A DNA stretch of 64,000 nucleotides, from contig NZ_JAGGNW010000014.1 in assembly GCF_018614875.1 (NCBI RefSeq), positions 439,918-503,917 on the forward strand, read 5' to 3'. Under the pieces are notes generated by a model. The model did not search any database and was not told the origin of the DNA. It saw nothing but the letters and a program-made list of their open reading frames with translations. A program made the translations under genes and the position numbers. Shown in pieces: positions 17,064 to 25,446 of this stretch (position 1 is its first letter; every line of letters starts with the position of its first letter). Origin of the DNA: Variovorax paradoxus (GTDB lineage Bacteria; Pseudomonadota; Gammaproteobacteria; Burkholderiales; Burkholderiaceae_C).

Positions 17064-17605
17064 CCGCCCGGCCGCGCATCGCCCGTGCAGCAGCAGCCGC
17101 TGTTCCGGCGGCGCTGCTCCTGGTGCTGATGGGCGGCTGTTCGCACTATCACATCGGCATTCCGCTGGTGCCCGGGCTCTCGCTCGGCCTGGGCGCCACG
17201 AAGGAGGGCAATTTCTCCGTCGGGCTCAACACCGGATGGGGGCCGCTCGGCGCGGGCGTGGCGGTCAACAACACCGGCGTGGTGGCCGGCACGGCCGGCG
17301 TGGGAGTGGGCGTCGGCGTCGGGCCGATCGGCACCGGCGTGGGCGTGGGCAAGAGCGTGGTGCTGCACGATCCGAATGCGGGCAAGGCCGCCGCGGTGCC
17401 GGCCACCACGGTGGCGCCGGCGCTTGCCGTGGGACCGGCTGCGGCGACGGCCGCCACGACGGCCGCGGCAGCCCCCGCGGCGCCGGTGCGGCCCGTGCCC
17501 GCGGCCGTGCAGCCCGCGCCGGTTCGCGTGGTCTATCGCACACCGCCCGCGGCATCGGCCTCGGCGCGCGAACTCGGCACGCCCGGCAATCCCATCGCAC
17601 CCTGA
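17060..17605 (+). CDS. Glycine/alanine-rich putative lipoprotein
   Basis: This 181-aa protein would start at a GTG (17060) overlapping the htpG stop by 4 nt (GTGA). A hydrophobic segment (AAAAAVPAALLLVLMGG) leads to Cys28 in LMGGCSHYH, a loose lipobox. The mature part has a Gly-Val-rich block (GVGVGVGVGPIGTGVGVG) and then an Ala/Pro-rich tail. I do not recognise a family. Coupling to htpG is unusual but the frame is intact for 181 codons with a signal sequence, so I accept it as a gene. The next gene begins 25 nt after its stop. Confidence 0.65.
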   Translation: MTARPRIARAAAAAVPAALLLVLMGGCSHYHIGIPLVPGLSLGLGATKEGNFSVGLNTGWGPLGAGVAVNNTGVVAGTAGVGVGVGVGPIGTGVGVGKSVVLHDPNAGKAAAVPATTVAPALAVGPAAATAATTAAAAPAAPVRPVPAAVQPAPVRVVYRTPPAASASARELGTPGNPIAP

Positions 17606-17630
17606 ACAGGGTCGCGCCGGAGACCGCTCC

Positions 17631-18542
17631 TTGGAACTCAAGCAATGGCGATGCTTCGTCACGCTCGCGGAGATCGGCAATATCCGCCGCGCCGCTTCGC
17701 TGCTCGCCGTCTCGCAGCCCGCGCTCAGCGTGCGGGTCCAGCGGCTCGAGGAGGCCCTGGGCTTTGCGCTGTTCGACCGGCAGGCGCGCGGCGTTCGGCT
17801 GACGGAACAGGGCGCACGCCTGCTGCCACATGCCAGGCGCCTGTTGTCGCGCGCCGCCGAAACCGATGAAGCCGCGCGCGCCATCGGACGCGGCGCATTC
17901 GACCGGCTGGAGATCGGCGTCACGCCCATCGCGGCGCTGTCCTTCTTTCCCGATGCCATGCGTGCTTTTTCGGCCGCGCACCCGGGCGTGGTGCTGGCGC
18001 TCACCGAGGGCCTGTCGGACGAACTCGAGGAAGCCGTGGCGCACCGCAGGCTCGACCTGGCGGTGGTGCATCCGCCGTCCTCGCGCGACGACCTGGTGGT
18101 GCGCGAGGTGGCCCGCGACCGCTTCGTGGCCGTGGTGCCGGCCGCGCATCCGCTCGCGGGCGCCGGGCGCATCGCGGCGGCGGACCTGCGCCAGCAGACG
18201 CTGGTTGGAGTGCGGCGGGACATCGGGCCGGTGGTGTTCGACCGCATCGCCGCCTACCTTGCGCGTGCCGGCGTCACTACGCAGGTGAACCAGTGCGCGA
18301 GTTCGTCGATCTCGCTCGTGGGGCTGGTGGCGGCCGGTGCGGGCATCGGGTTGGTGGTGGAATCGCTGGCCTGCATCGCGCGGCCCGACATCCGCTTCGT
18401 TGCGCTCTGCGACGACCCGCCGAGCCTGGGCTACGCGATGTGCCACCGGCCCGATCTGCCCGCGGAACTGCAGGGCGCGTTCATGCAGGCCTTCCATGCG
18501 CCGAAGACGGGCGCCGGCGCGCGGCCCCGTTCTCAGGCGTAG
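17631..18542 (+). CDS. LysR-family transcriptional regulator (TTG start)
   Basis: This 303-aa protein has an N-terminal HTH (LKQWRCFVTLAEIGNIRRAASLLAVSQPALSVRVQRLEEALGFALF) and a full effector-binding domain. No ATG or GTG precedes the HTH at a sensible distance. TTG at 17631 with CGGAG upstream (17618-17622) gives the canonical MELKQW-type start. The ligand is unknown; the N-terminus resembles BenM/CatM-like LTTRs that act on aromatic catabolism. Its 3' end overlaps the convergent srkA gene by 10 nt. Confidence 0.85.
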   Translation: MELKQWRCFVTLAEIGNIRRAASLLAVSQPALSVRVQRLEEALGFALFDRQARGVRLTEQGARLLPHARRLLSRAAETDEAARAIGRGAFDRLEIGVTPIAALSFFPDAMRAFSAAHPGVVLALTEGLSDELEEAVAHRRLDLAVVHPPSSRDDLVVREVARDRFVAVVPAAHPLAGAGRIAAADLRQQTLVGVRRDIGPVVFDRIAAYLARAGVTTQVNQCASSSISLVGLVAAGAGIGLVVESLACIARPDIRFVALCDDPPSLGYAMCHRPDLPAELQGAFMQAFHAPKTGAGARPRSQA

Positions 18543-19576
18543 AGAGGCTCTTCGGCCATCTGCTCGCACTGCTCCTGCAGCACGAGGATCTGGCCCTTCC
18601 AGTAGTCGCTGGAGCCGAACCACGGAAAGTTGATCGGGAAGATCGGATCTTCCCAGCGGCGCGCGAGCCAGGCGCTGTAGTGGATCAGCCGCAGGGTGCG
18701 CAGCGGCTCGATCAGCGCGAGCTCGCGGCGGTCGAACTCGCGGAACTGCTCGTAGCCGTCGAGCAGGCCCGAGAGCTGCGAGGTGCGCTGCGCGCGCTCG
18801 CCCGAGAGCAGCATCCACAAGTCCTGCACCGCAAAGCCCGTGCGCGCGTCGTCCAGGTCGACGAAGTGCGGGCCGCCATTGGGGCGGTCGGTCGGTGTCC
18901 AAAGGATGTTGCCGGGGTGCACGTCGCCATGGAGGCGCAGCTTGCGCGGCTGGAAACCGGAGGCGGAGGCGTTCACCGCCAGCGCCGTGACGGCAATCAT
19001 GTCCAGCGCCTCGTTGCAGGCCTTTTCCCAGTCGCGCTGCACGTCGAGCGGCACCTTGTCGTTGGCCAGCAGCCAGTCGCGCGAGGCCATGCCGAAGGTT
19101 TGCAGGTCGAGCGCGGGGCGGGCCTCGAAAGGCTTCGCGCTGCCCACGGTGTGGATGCGGGCGAGAAAGCGGCCGACCCATTCGAGCACTTCGAAATCGT
19201 CCAGCTCCGGCGCGCGGCCGCCGCGGTAGGGGCTCACGCTGAAGGCAAAGCCGCCGTGGTGGTGCAGCGTGGTGCCGTCGAAGGCCAGCGGCGCCACGGC
19301 GGGCACTTCGGCGGCCGCCAGTTCGAGCGAGAAGTTGTGCTCTTCGAGGATCTCGGCTTCGCTCCAGCGCCCGGGGCGGTAGAACTTGACCACCACGGCC
19401 GGATGCGGGGCCGGGTCTTCGAGGAACACCCGGTAGACCCGGTTCTCGTACGAGTTCAGGCCGGTGAGCCGGCCGTCGCCGTGCAGGCCGAGCGTTGCCA
19501 GCGCGTCCAGCACCACGTCGGGCGTGAGGCTTTCGTAAGGATGTGTGTTGGCGGGCGCTGCGGGGGAAAGGGTCAT
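18533..19576 (-). CDS. srkA: Serine/threonine stress-response kinase SrkA (YihE family)
   Basis: This 347-aa protein belongs to the aminoglycoside-phosphotransferase fold. It has the ATP-site Lys in AVVVKFYRPGRW, the catalytic loop LHGDVHPGNILW (Asp and Asn) and the metal-binding VDLDDA. The SYENRVYRV and PWFGSSDYWKGQI motifs are typical of SrkA. E. coli SrkA (328 aa) phosphorylates Ser/Thr targets and counters MazEF-linked stress death. It stands alone, convergent with the LysR gene; a 33-nt gap separates it from the DUF2855 gene. Confidence 0.92.
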   Translation of the reverse strand: MTLSPAAPANTHPYESLTPDVVLDALATLGLHGDGRLTGLNSYENRVYRVFLEDPAPHPAVVVKFYRPGRWSEAEILEEHNFSLELAAAEVPAVAPLAFDGTTLHHHGGFAFSVSPYRGGRAPELDDFEVLEWVGRFLARIHTVGSAKPFEARPALDLQTFGMASRDWLLANDKVPLDVQRDWEKACNEALDMIAVTALAVNASASGFQPRKLRLHGDVHPGNILWTPTDRPNGGPHFVDLDDARTGFAVQDLWMLLSGERAQRTSQLSGLLDGYEQFREFDRRELALIEPLRTLRLIHYSAWLARRWEDPIFPINFPWFGSSDYWKGQILVLQEQCEQMAEEPLYA

Positions 19577-19609
19577 GCAGCGATTGTCGCTACCCCGGCC
19601 CCCGGAATG

Positions 19610-20728
19610 TCACAGCCCGCCAGGTTGTTTGTAAAGCGAAAGGACATGGCCGATGCGCGGGTCGCCCTTGCCGGCCACCACCTGCGCGTAGGCGGCCTGC
19701 ACCGCTTCGCCGCCGTGGTGGTGCTCGGCGCGCAGCCAGGGGTTCTTCGCATCGGTCACGGTGGCAAGGAAGTGGTGCCAGGCGGCCACCATGCGCCGGC
19801 CGAATTCGTCGGCGCCCCATTCGGCGGTGCGCTTCTTGATCTGCGCCGGCGCGAAGAACAGCGTGGCGCGTGGGCCGGCGAGGTCCTTGCCCGCGCCCTT
19901 GGCCGCGAGCTGCTCGACGTGCGTGCCGCCGATCGAGCAGCTGTATTTGAGGTTGGAGAAACGCGCATGGATCGCGTGGCGCAGGCTGGCGCTGCCGGCG
20001 AAGTCCACATAGACGCAGGGCGTGCCGGCCGCGATGCTGTCGAGCGCGTCGTAGGTCAGCACGCGGTCGTAGCAGCCCAGGCTTTCGCAGAAAGCCACGT
20101 TGGCAGCGGAGGTCAGGCCGATCACTTCGATGCCTTCGCGCTGGTGCAGCTGGAAGGCGGTGCCATAGGCCGTCTTGCTCGATGCGCTCGACAGCAGCAG
20201 GGTGTTCGCGCCGAAAAAATCGTTGTCGGCCATGAAGTCGTCGATCAGCCACGAGGTGATGAACAGCGGACGCAGTAGCGCCTGGACGTCTTCCGTGTCC
20301 GCGGTGTAGAGCGGGTCTGCATTGCAGCGGAAGTACTGGTTGTAGACCGCGGGCAGCTCGGCGCGGTGCGCGGCCGCGTCGGTGAAGCGCGCGGCCGAGA
20401 GGCGGTCGGGGCTCAGCACGGCGCTCGACGCCATCGGCCAGTAGCCGTAGAGCCGCTCGCCCACCGCCACGCCCGGGTGCAGCGACTGCACCACGCTCGC
20501 GAAGCCCCACACCGGAATGCTGCCCCAGCCCTCTTCGCCGGTCGGGAAGAACTGCCAGTAGCTCATTGCATCGCCGAAGGCGGCGTAGGTGATGTTGTTG
20601 GAGGTGAGCGCAAAGAAGTCGATGCGCACGCGCACCTGGCCGTCGGCCAGCGGCTGGTCGGTGGCGGTGTGCAGGCGCGTGGCGGCGAGTTCGTCCTTGC
20701 GGATCAGGAAGCTGGTGGTGGTGCTCAT
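19610..20728 (-). CDS. DUF2855 family protein
   Basis: This 372-aa protein matches the DUF2855 family, a set of proteins distantly related to MDR reductases. Visible motifs are FALTSNNITYAAFGDAM, IPVWGFASVV, LLLSSASSKTAYGTAF and VYVDFAGSASLRHAI. The second half resembles a Rossmann domain in which the usual glycine pattern is replaced by SSASSKTA. Function is unknown. The start at 20728 (MSTTTSFLI) is preferred over 20785. It precedes srkA by 33 nt on the same strand and may share its transcript. Confidence 0.8.
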   Translation of the reverse strand: MSTTTSFLIRKDELAATRLHTATDQPLADGQVRVRIDFFALTSNNITYAAFGDAMSYWQFFPTGEEGWGSIPVWGFASVVQSLHPGVAVGERLYGYWPMASSAVLSPDRLSAARFTDAAAHRAELPAVYNQYFRCNADPLYTADTEDVQALLRPLFITSWLIDDFMADNDFFGANTLLLSSASSKTAYGTAFQLHQREGIEVIGLTSAANVAFCESLGCYDRVLTYDALDSIAAGTPCVYVDFAGSASLRHAIHARFSNLKYSCSIGGTHVEQLAAKGAGKDLAGPRATLFFAPAQIKKRTAEWGADEFGRRMVAAWHHFLATVTDAKNPWLRAEHHHGGEAVQAAYAQVVAGKGDPRIGHVLSLYKQPGGL

Positions 20729-20849
20729 GGTGTCGATCTCCACGGTGGTGTGGGTTGCGGTGGCGCGTGCAGCCACATTAGCCAAGCTTGATGAAAGGCG
20801 CTATCGCGTTTCCCTTTTCCGCGTCGCCCGTGAGACAACGCAGGCCATG

Positions 20850-20885
20850 AAAAAAAGCGCCCCGGCTCGTGGCCGCGGCGCTTTT
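20850..20885 (-). terminator. Intrinsic terminator of the ohrR-ohr operon
   Basis: A 9-bp perfect stem (AAAAGCGCC at 20853-20861, GGCGCTTTT at 20877-20885) is followed on the minus strand by a run of seven T residues (complement of 20850-20856). It lies 26 nt beyond the ohr stop codon. Confidence 0.8.
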
Positions 20886-20911
20886 CGCTTCTTGTTGCGC
20901 TGGGCGCGGAA

Positions 20912-21337
20912 TCAGGCGATCGAGAGTTCGACGTCGATGTTGCCGCGCGTGGCGTTCGAGTACGGGCACACCTGGTGGGCCGCGTCGACCAGCTTCTGCT
21001 TGGCGTCGGCATCGAGGCCGGGCAGCGTGATGGCCAGCTGCACGGCGATGCCGTAGGCCGCGCCGCCATTCGTCGGGCCGAGGGAAACCTTCGAGTCGAT
21101 GGCCACGTCCTCAGGCACCTTCACGCCGATCTTCGGCCCGACGGCCTTCATCGCGCCGATGAAGCAGGCGGCATAGCCGACCGCGAACAGCTGCTCGGGG
21201 TTGGTGCCGGGCTTGCCCGAACCGGGCGAGCTGAGCTTGACGTCGATGGCGCCGTCGCTGGACTTGCCTGCGCCGTCGCGGCCGCCGACGGTGTGGGCTT
21301 CGGCGGTGTAGAGAACCTTGTCGAGTTTGGTGGTCAT
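20912..21337 (-). CDS. ohr: Organic hydroperoxide resistance protein Ohr
   Basis: This 141-aa OsmC/Ohr-family thiol peroxidase has both reactive cysteines, Cys58 in FAVGYAACFIGA and Cys124 in HQVCPYSNATRGN. The length matches Xanthomonas Ohr (142 aa). It reduces organic and fatty-acid hydroperoxides in the cytosol, usually with lipoylated proteins as reductant (family knowledge). It follows ohrR by 80 nt on the same strand; AAAGGA lies about 6 nt before the ATG at 21337. A clear terminator follows at 20850-20885. Expression is expected to be de-repressed when OhrR is oxidised. Confidence 0.95.
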   Translation of the reverse strand: MTTKLDKVLYTAEAHTVGGRDGAGKSSDGAIDVKLSSPGSGKPGTNPEQLFAVGYAACFIGAMKAVGPKIGVKVPEDVAIDSKVSLGPTNGGAAYGIAVQLAITLPGLDADAKQKLVDAAHQVCPYSNATRGNIDVELSIA

Positions 21338-21417
21338 GGTGATTCCTTTGGTGATGATGGAGGGAGGGTGGAAAGCTTCTCTCCTTGCCGGATCGAAGCG
21401 GGAAAAACGGAGCCTTG

Positions 21418-21876
21418 TCAGGCCGCTTTCTTGATGCGGTCGCGCAGGGTCTGGATCTGATGCGTGAGCGTGATGAGTTCGGGCACCGAGCACTCGGTGG
21501 CGGCCAGCAGGCAGCCCGGCACGTTGGCGGCGCGGCTCTTGAGCCGGCGGCCGGCGGCGGTGAGCGTGATGTGCACGCGGCGCTCGTCGGCCACGTCACG
21601 CACGCGGGCCACGTAGCCATTGGCTTCGAGGCGCTTGAGCAGCGGCGTGAGCGTGCCGGAGTCGAGCGAGAGCCGTTCGCCGAGCTCAGAGACCGTGGGG
21701 CCGTCTTGCTCCCAGAGAGCGAGCATCACGAGGTACTGGGGATAGGTGAGCTGCAGCTTTTCCAGCACCGGCTTGTAGAGGCGGGTCATGGCCAACGAGG
21801 CGGAGTAGACGGCGAAGCAGAGCTGGTTGTCCAGCTTGAGCATTTCGTCTGTGGCTTGTGGGGGGCTGCTGCGCAT
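21418..21876 (-). CDS. ohrR: OhrR, MarR-family organic-hydroperoxide sensor
   Basis: This 152-aa MarR repressor has the sensing Cys20 in KLDNQLCFAVYS plus C-terminal Cys122 and Cys129, the layout of 2-Cys OhrR proteins (Xanthomonas type). The winged HTH core is LTYPQYLVMLALWEQDGPTVSELGERLSLDSGTLTPLLKRLE. A TTGCAC-N17-TATAAT promoter lies directly upstream with an inverted repeat inside the spacer. The -10 box ends 7 nt before the ATG at 21876, so the mRNA may be leaderless. The in-frame ATG at 21843 (MLKLDNQL) is an alternative start with a 33-nt leader. Confidence 0.92.
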   Translation of the reverse strand: MRSSPPQATDEMLKLDNQLCFAVYSASLAMTRLYKPVLEKLQLTYPQYLVMLALWEQDGPTVSELGERLSLDSGTLTPLLKRLEANGYVARVRDVADERRVHITLTAAGRRLKSRAANVPGCLLAATECSVPELITLTHQIQTLRDRIKKAA

Positions 21877-21883
21877 GGCTGGG

Positions 21884-21912
21884 ATTATAGTGCGCAATTG
21901 AATTGTGTGCAA
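21884..21912 (-). promoter_or_regulatory. ohrR-ohr promoter with internal OhrR operator
   Basis: On the minus strand TTGCAC (21907-21912) is separated by exactly 17 nt from a consensus TATAAT (21884-21889). The spacer contains CAATT-g-AATTG (21895-21905), the centre of a longer inverted repeat at 21890-21910. OhrR operators in other bacteria are AT-rich palindromes of this kind. Binding inside the spacer would block RNA polymerase. Confidence 0.85.
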
Positions 21913-21939
21913 TGTAATGTTTTTGGTTTGGTTTGGGTG

Positions 21940-22531
21940 TTTGTTTTCCGGGGCCGGGACTCGCCCCGGCGGGCGACCTACTTTTCTTTGCTTCGCCAAA
22001 GAAACGTAGGCAAAAGAAAGGCGACCCTACTGTCTGCGTCCCTTCGCTTCGCTACGGGCAACCTGCGGTGCTCGCGTTTCGCGGGGTCTCGCAGAACTCG
22101 CTTCGCTCAAACAGCTGCGAGATCCGCGAAACGCTCCGCTCCTCGGCGCAGCCAGAAGGGCTTGGAAACCGAACGGGCCTTTGCTTCGCTCGGCCACCAA
22201 GCCACCGCAGGCGCGCAGCGCCTGCGGCGGTTGGTATTGGTTTGGGCTGTTGGGGTTGGTCCCGGCCGAGCGAAGCGATGGCCTGTCGGCTCCCCCCCTT
22301 CTGTATGCGCCGAGGAGCGCAGATGGAGGCGGGATCAGGGCCGCAGCTGTTTGAGCGCAACGCAGTGCAGCGAGTTCTGCGGACCCCCGCCGGAGTCGAG
22401 CACCGCAGGTTGCCCGTAGCGAAGCGCAGGGACGCAGACAGTAGGGTCGCCTTTCTTTTGCCTACGTTTCTTTGGCGAAGCAAAGAAACGTAGGTCGCCC
22501 GCCGGGGCGAGACCCGGCCCCGGGAAGCAAA
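21940..22531. repeat. Large inverted repeat enclosing two opposed copies of the palindromic core
   Basis: Arms at about 21940-22074 and 22399-22531 are inverted copies that differ at only a handful of positions. Both contain the CCTACxTTTCTTTGCTTCG / GAAACGTAGGC hairpin. Between them lie core B (22063-22147, minus orientation) and core C (22309-22408, plus orientation), related to the core at 2460-2549. No gene is supported from 21877 to 22540; the open frames there arise from repeat sequence. A plus-strand hairpin CGCAGGCGCGCAGCGCCTGCG (22206-22226) lies in the middle. Confidence 0.88.
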
Positions 22532-22540
22532 AGCCCCGCG

Positions 22541-23386
22541 TTACCCCCGAAACCTCTTCCGAGTCAACGCCAAAGCAACCCAGAAAGCCGCAACCGCATA
22601 CACCACCAGCACCACCGCATGCCGCCACCACCCCACAGGCCACTGGTCCATGAACAGCGGCCGCACGAGCGCCACTGCATTGGTCAACGGCAGCCACGCC
22701 GCCACGGCCCTCACAGCGGAAGGCAGTTGTTCCAAAGGAAAGAACACGCCGCTCAGGAACATCATCGGCGTCATGAACAGCGTGAAGTAGTAGGTGAAGA
22801 AGTCATACCCCTTGGCGAGCGCGTTGAAGATCAGCGCGATCGAGGAGAAGGTGATGCCGGCGCCGGCCAGAACCATCCACGCCACCACCAGCTTGGGGCT
22901 GTGGCTGACGCCCAGGCCCAGCATCACGAACAGGATCGCCGTGACGGTGAAGATCGACTTGAACGCCGCCCACAGCATCTCGGCCAGCACGATGTCGTCG
23001 AGCCCGACCGGCGCATTCATGATGCCGTCCCAGGTCTTCTGCACCTGCATGCGCGAGAACGCCGAATACAGCGCCTCGAAGCTCGCGGCGTTCATCGCGC
23101 TCATGCAGATCGAACCGCTCGCGAGAAACAGGATGTACGGAACCTGAGTTCCGTCGACGGACACCTGCCCGACCAGCGCGCCCATGCCGTAGCCGAACGC
23201 CACGAGCCAGATCAGCGGCTCGGCGATGTTGCCGATCAGGCTCGGTATCGCGAGCTTGCGCCATACCAGCAGATTGCGCAGGAACACGGGCCACCAGCGC
23301 AGCGAGATCTCGGGGGCGCGCCACACGGACCGGGCCGGTGGTGATGCCGCGGCGGCAGAAGAAGAGCTTGCAGTCGTCGTATTCAT
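22541..23386 (-). CDS. ABC-2 type transporter permease (NodJ family)
   Basis: This 281-aa protein has six hydrophobic helices and the ABC-2 permease signature near the C-terminus (MTPMMFLSGVFFPLEQLP). It is most like NodJ (ALVGQVSVDGTQVPYILFLASGSICMSAMNAASFEALYSAFSRMQVQKTWDGIMNAPVG). It starts 9 nt after the stop of the ATPase gene, so they form one exporter. In rhizobia NodIJ exports lipochitooligosaccharides; NodIJ-like pairs are widespread in beta-proteobacteria without nodulation genes, so the substrate here is unknown. Confidence 0.88.
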   Translation of the reverse strand: MNTTTASSSSAAAASPPARSVWRAPEISLRWWPVFLRNLLVWRKLAIPSLIGNIAEPLIWLVAFGYGMGALVGQVSVDGTQVPYILFLASGSICMSAMNAASFEALYSAFSRMQVQKTWDGIMNAPVGLDDIVLAEMLWAAFKSIFTVTAILFVMLGLGVSHSPKLVVAWMVLAGAGITFSSIALIFNALAKGYDFFTYYFTLFMTPMMFLSGVFFPLEQLPSAVRAVAAWLPLTNAVALVRPLFMDQWPVGWWRHAVVLVVYAVAAFWVALALTRKRFRG

Positions 23387-23395
23387 GATGCTGGC

Positions 23396-24373
23396 CTAGC
23401 CGTCCTCGCGGATCTGCCGACCCGTGAGCTTGAGAAAAAGGTCTTCGAGATTCGCGGGGCGATGGAAGGTGCGCAGGCCGCCGTGCCGCGTGAGCGCATC
23501 GAGCAGCCGGCGCGCGTCCTGGGTGTAGAAGAACACCGTCTCCCCGCTCACTTCCACGCGCGCCGCCATCGCCTTGAGCTCGGCCGATTCGGCCAGCGAA
23601 AGCGCGCCGTTGCCGTACACCTCGACCACGTCGGGCTCCAGGTGCTCGGCGATCAGGTCGCGCGGGCGGCCCTCGGCGATCTTGCGGCCGTGGTCGAGCA
23701 CCAGCAGGCGCGAGCACAGGCGCTCGGCCTCGTCCATGAAGTGCGTGGTCAGCAGGATCGACTTGCCCTGCTGCAGCAGCACCTGCAGGCGCTCCCACAT
23801 CAGGTGGCGCGCCTGCGGATCGAGCCCGGTGGTGGGCTCGTCGAGCAGCAGCAGCTTCGGATCGTTGACCAGCGCGCGCGCCAGCGAGAGCCGCCGCCGC
23901 ATGCCGCCCGAGAGCTCGCCCGGCTTTGCGTCGGCCTTGTGCGAGAGCGCCGCGAATTCCAGCAGCTGCGGCACGCGCTCGCGCACCTGCGTCTTGCTGA
24001 AGCCGAAGTAGCGGCCGTACACCACGAGGTTCTCGGCGCAGCTGAAGTCGGGGTCGAGCGTGTCGAACTGCGTCACCACGCCGAGCTGTGCCTTGATGGC
24101 CAGCGCATCGCGCGGCATCTGCAGGCCCAGCGCATCGATGGCGCCGCCGTCGGGCGCGGTGAGGCCCAGGCACATGCGGATGGTGGTGGTCTTGCCGGCA
24201 CCGTTCGGGCCGATCACGCCCAGGCATTCGCCGGGCGCGATCTCGAACGAGAGATCGTCCACGACCGTGGTGCCGCCGTAGCGCTTGAGAAGGTGGCTGG
24301 CGTGGAAGAGGGGGGTGGAAGAGGAGGTTGGCACGCGGCCATTCTGGCCCAGGCTCGCGACAGCTGCCGCCAT
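23396..24373 (-). CDS. ABC transporter ATP-binding protein (NodI family)
   Basis: This 325-aa ATPase has Walker A GPNGAGKTTT, a Q-loop in VVTQFDTLDPDFSCAENL, signature LSGGMRRRLSLARAL, Walker B LLLLDEPTTGLD and the switch His in LLTTHFMDEAERLC. The DFSCAENLVVYGRYFG segment is characteristic of NodI-type drug/polysaccharide exporters. A C-terminal extension of about 90 residues follows the core. It pairs with the permease at 22541-23386. The start is probably the ATG at 24373; a downstream GTG (Val14) is an alternative. Confidence 0.9.
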   Translation of the reverse strand: MAAAVASLGQNGRVPTSSSTPLFHASHLLKRYGGTTVVDDLSFEIAPGECLGVIGPNGAGKTTTIRMCLGLTAPDGGAIDALGLQMPRDALAIKAQLGVVTQFDTLDPDFSCAENLVVYGRYFGFSKTQVRERVPQLLEFAALSHKADAKPGELSGGMRRRLSLARALVNDPKLLLLDEPTTGLDPQARHLMWERLQVLLQQGKSILLTTHFMDEAERLCSRLLVLDHGRKIAEGRPRDLIAEHLEPDVVEVYGNGALSLAESAELKAMAARVEVSGETVFFYTQDARRLLDALTRHGGLRTFHRPANLEDLFLKLTGRQIREDG

Positions 24374-24430
24374 CGCTTCAACCGATGGACAAGCTTCGCT
24401 CCCTCGGAGCCATTCCCGGCCATTGGCGCC

Positions 24431-25320
24431 TCACATCCGCAGGCCGCTGAACTCGGCCTTCATCCAGTCGATGAAGGCCCGCGTGCGCGCCGGCAGCAGC
24501 CGCGCGTTCGGATAGATCACGCTCACAGGGCGCGGCGGCGGCTCGAAGTCTTCGAGCACCAGCTTCAGCCGGCCTTGCGCCACATGCGGCAGCACCTGGT
24601 AGGAGAAGAAGGTGCCGAAGCCCATGCCCGCGGCGCAGGCTTCGATGGCCGGGCGAGGTGGTTGAACTCGAGGCGGCAGCTCGGCGTCACGCCGATGGTC
24701 TTGCCGCGTTCATGGAACACCCATTGCGGCGGCGCATCGACGCGGCCGCGCACGCAGGGGGCGCCATGGAGCTCGCGCGGATGCCGCGGCGTGCCGTGGC
24801 GCGCGAGGTAATCGGGGCTCGCCGCCACCACGCGCCGGATGGTGCCGAGCGTCTGCGCCACGAGCGACGAATCCGCCAGCGGGCTGATGCGGATGCCCAC
24901 GTCGATGCCTTCCTCCAGCAGGTTCACCGTGCGGTCGTGCAGCAGCACGGTGCAGCGCACCTTTTCGTGACGCTGCATGAAGCGCGTGATGGCGGGCGCC
25001 ACGTACATGTGGCCGAAGAGCACCGGCGCGGTGATGGTGAGCTGGCCCGCGGGCTCACGCGCCTCGGCCTTGAGCGCGAGGTCCGCGGCATCGGCCGCCA
25101 GCAGCACCTCGCGCGCGCTCGGCAGGTAGTGGCGGCCTTCCTCGGTGAGCGAGAGGCGGCGCGTGGTGCGATGGAAGAGGCGCACGCCCAGGTGCGCCTC
25201 GAGCGCGGCGAGCGCGCGCACCACCGCGGGCAGCGAAGTGCCGAGCGCCTCGGCGGCGCGGGTCAGGCTGCCCTGGTCGGCAATCTGCACGAAGGTCTGC
25301 ATGGCCTTGAAGCGATCCAT
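24431..25320 (-). pseudogene. LysR-family regulator interrupted by a single-base frameshift
   Basis: The N-terminal part (25320 down to about 24655) encodes a normal HTH (MDRFKAMQTFVQIADQGSLTRAAEALGTSLPAVVRALAALE) and most of the effector domain, reaching LEFNHLA. Homology then continues in another frame (IEACAAGMGFGTFFSYQVLPHVAQG, to the stop at 24431). One extra C in the CCC tract near 24652-24656 (minus-strand CTCGCCCGG) would restore one frame of about 296 aa. It is either a real recent inactivation or an assembly error. The gene is divergent from the GST at 25447, its likely target. Confidence 0.85.
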
Positions 25321-25446
25321 GGCGCGATTAAACCGGATTGAACCGGAGAACGCAGCAGTCAAATACAAAAACGGCTATTCATTCATTCGGCGCAAGAGAG
25401 AAGAATCCGGATCACGCCCACTCCGACATTTCAAAAAGGACCCGCC

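Noticed and set aside
21933..22493. Open frames in the inverted-repeat region
   Set aside because: They arise from repeat arms and appear as mirror images on both strands; no homology or signal of a gene.
22541..24373. Nodulation-specific transporter
   Set aside because: The genes resemble NodIJ but no other nod genes are present; such exporters are widespread without nodulation.
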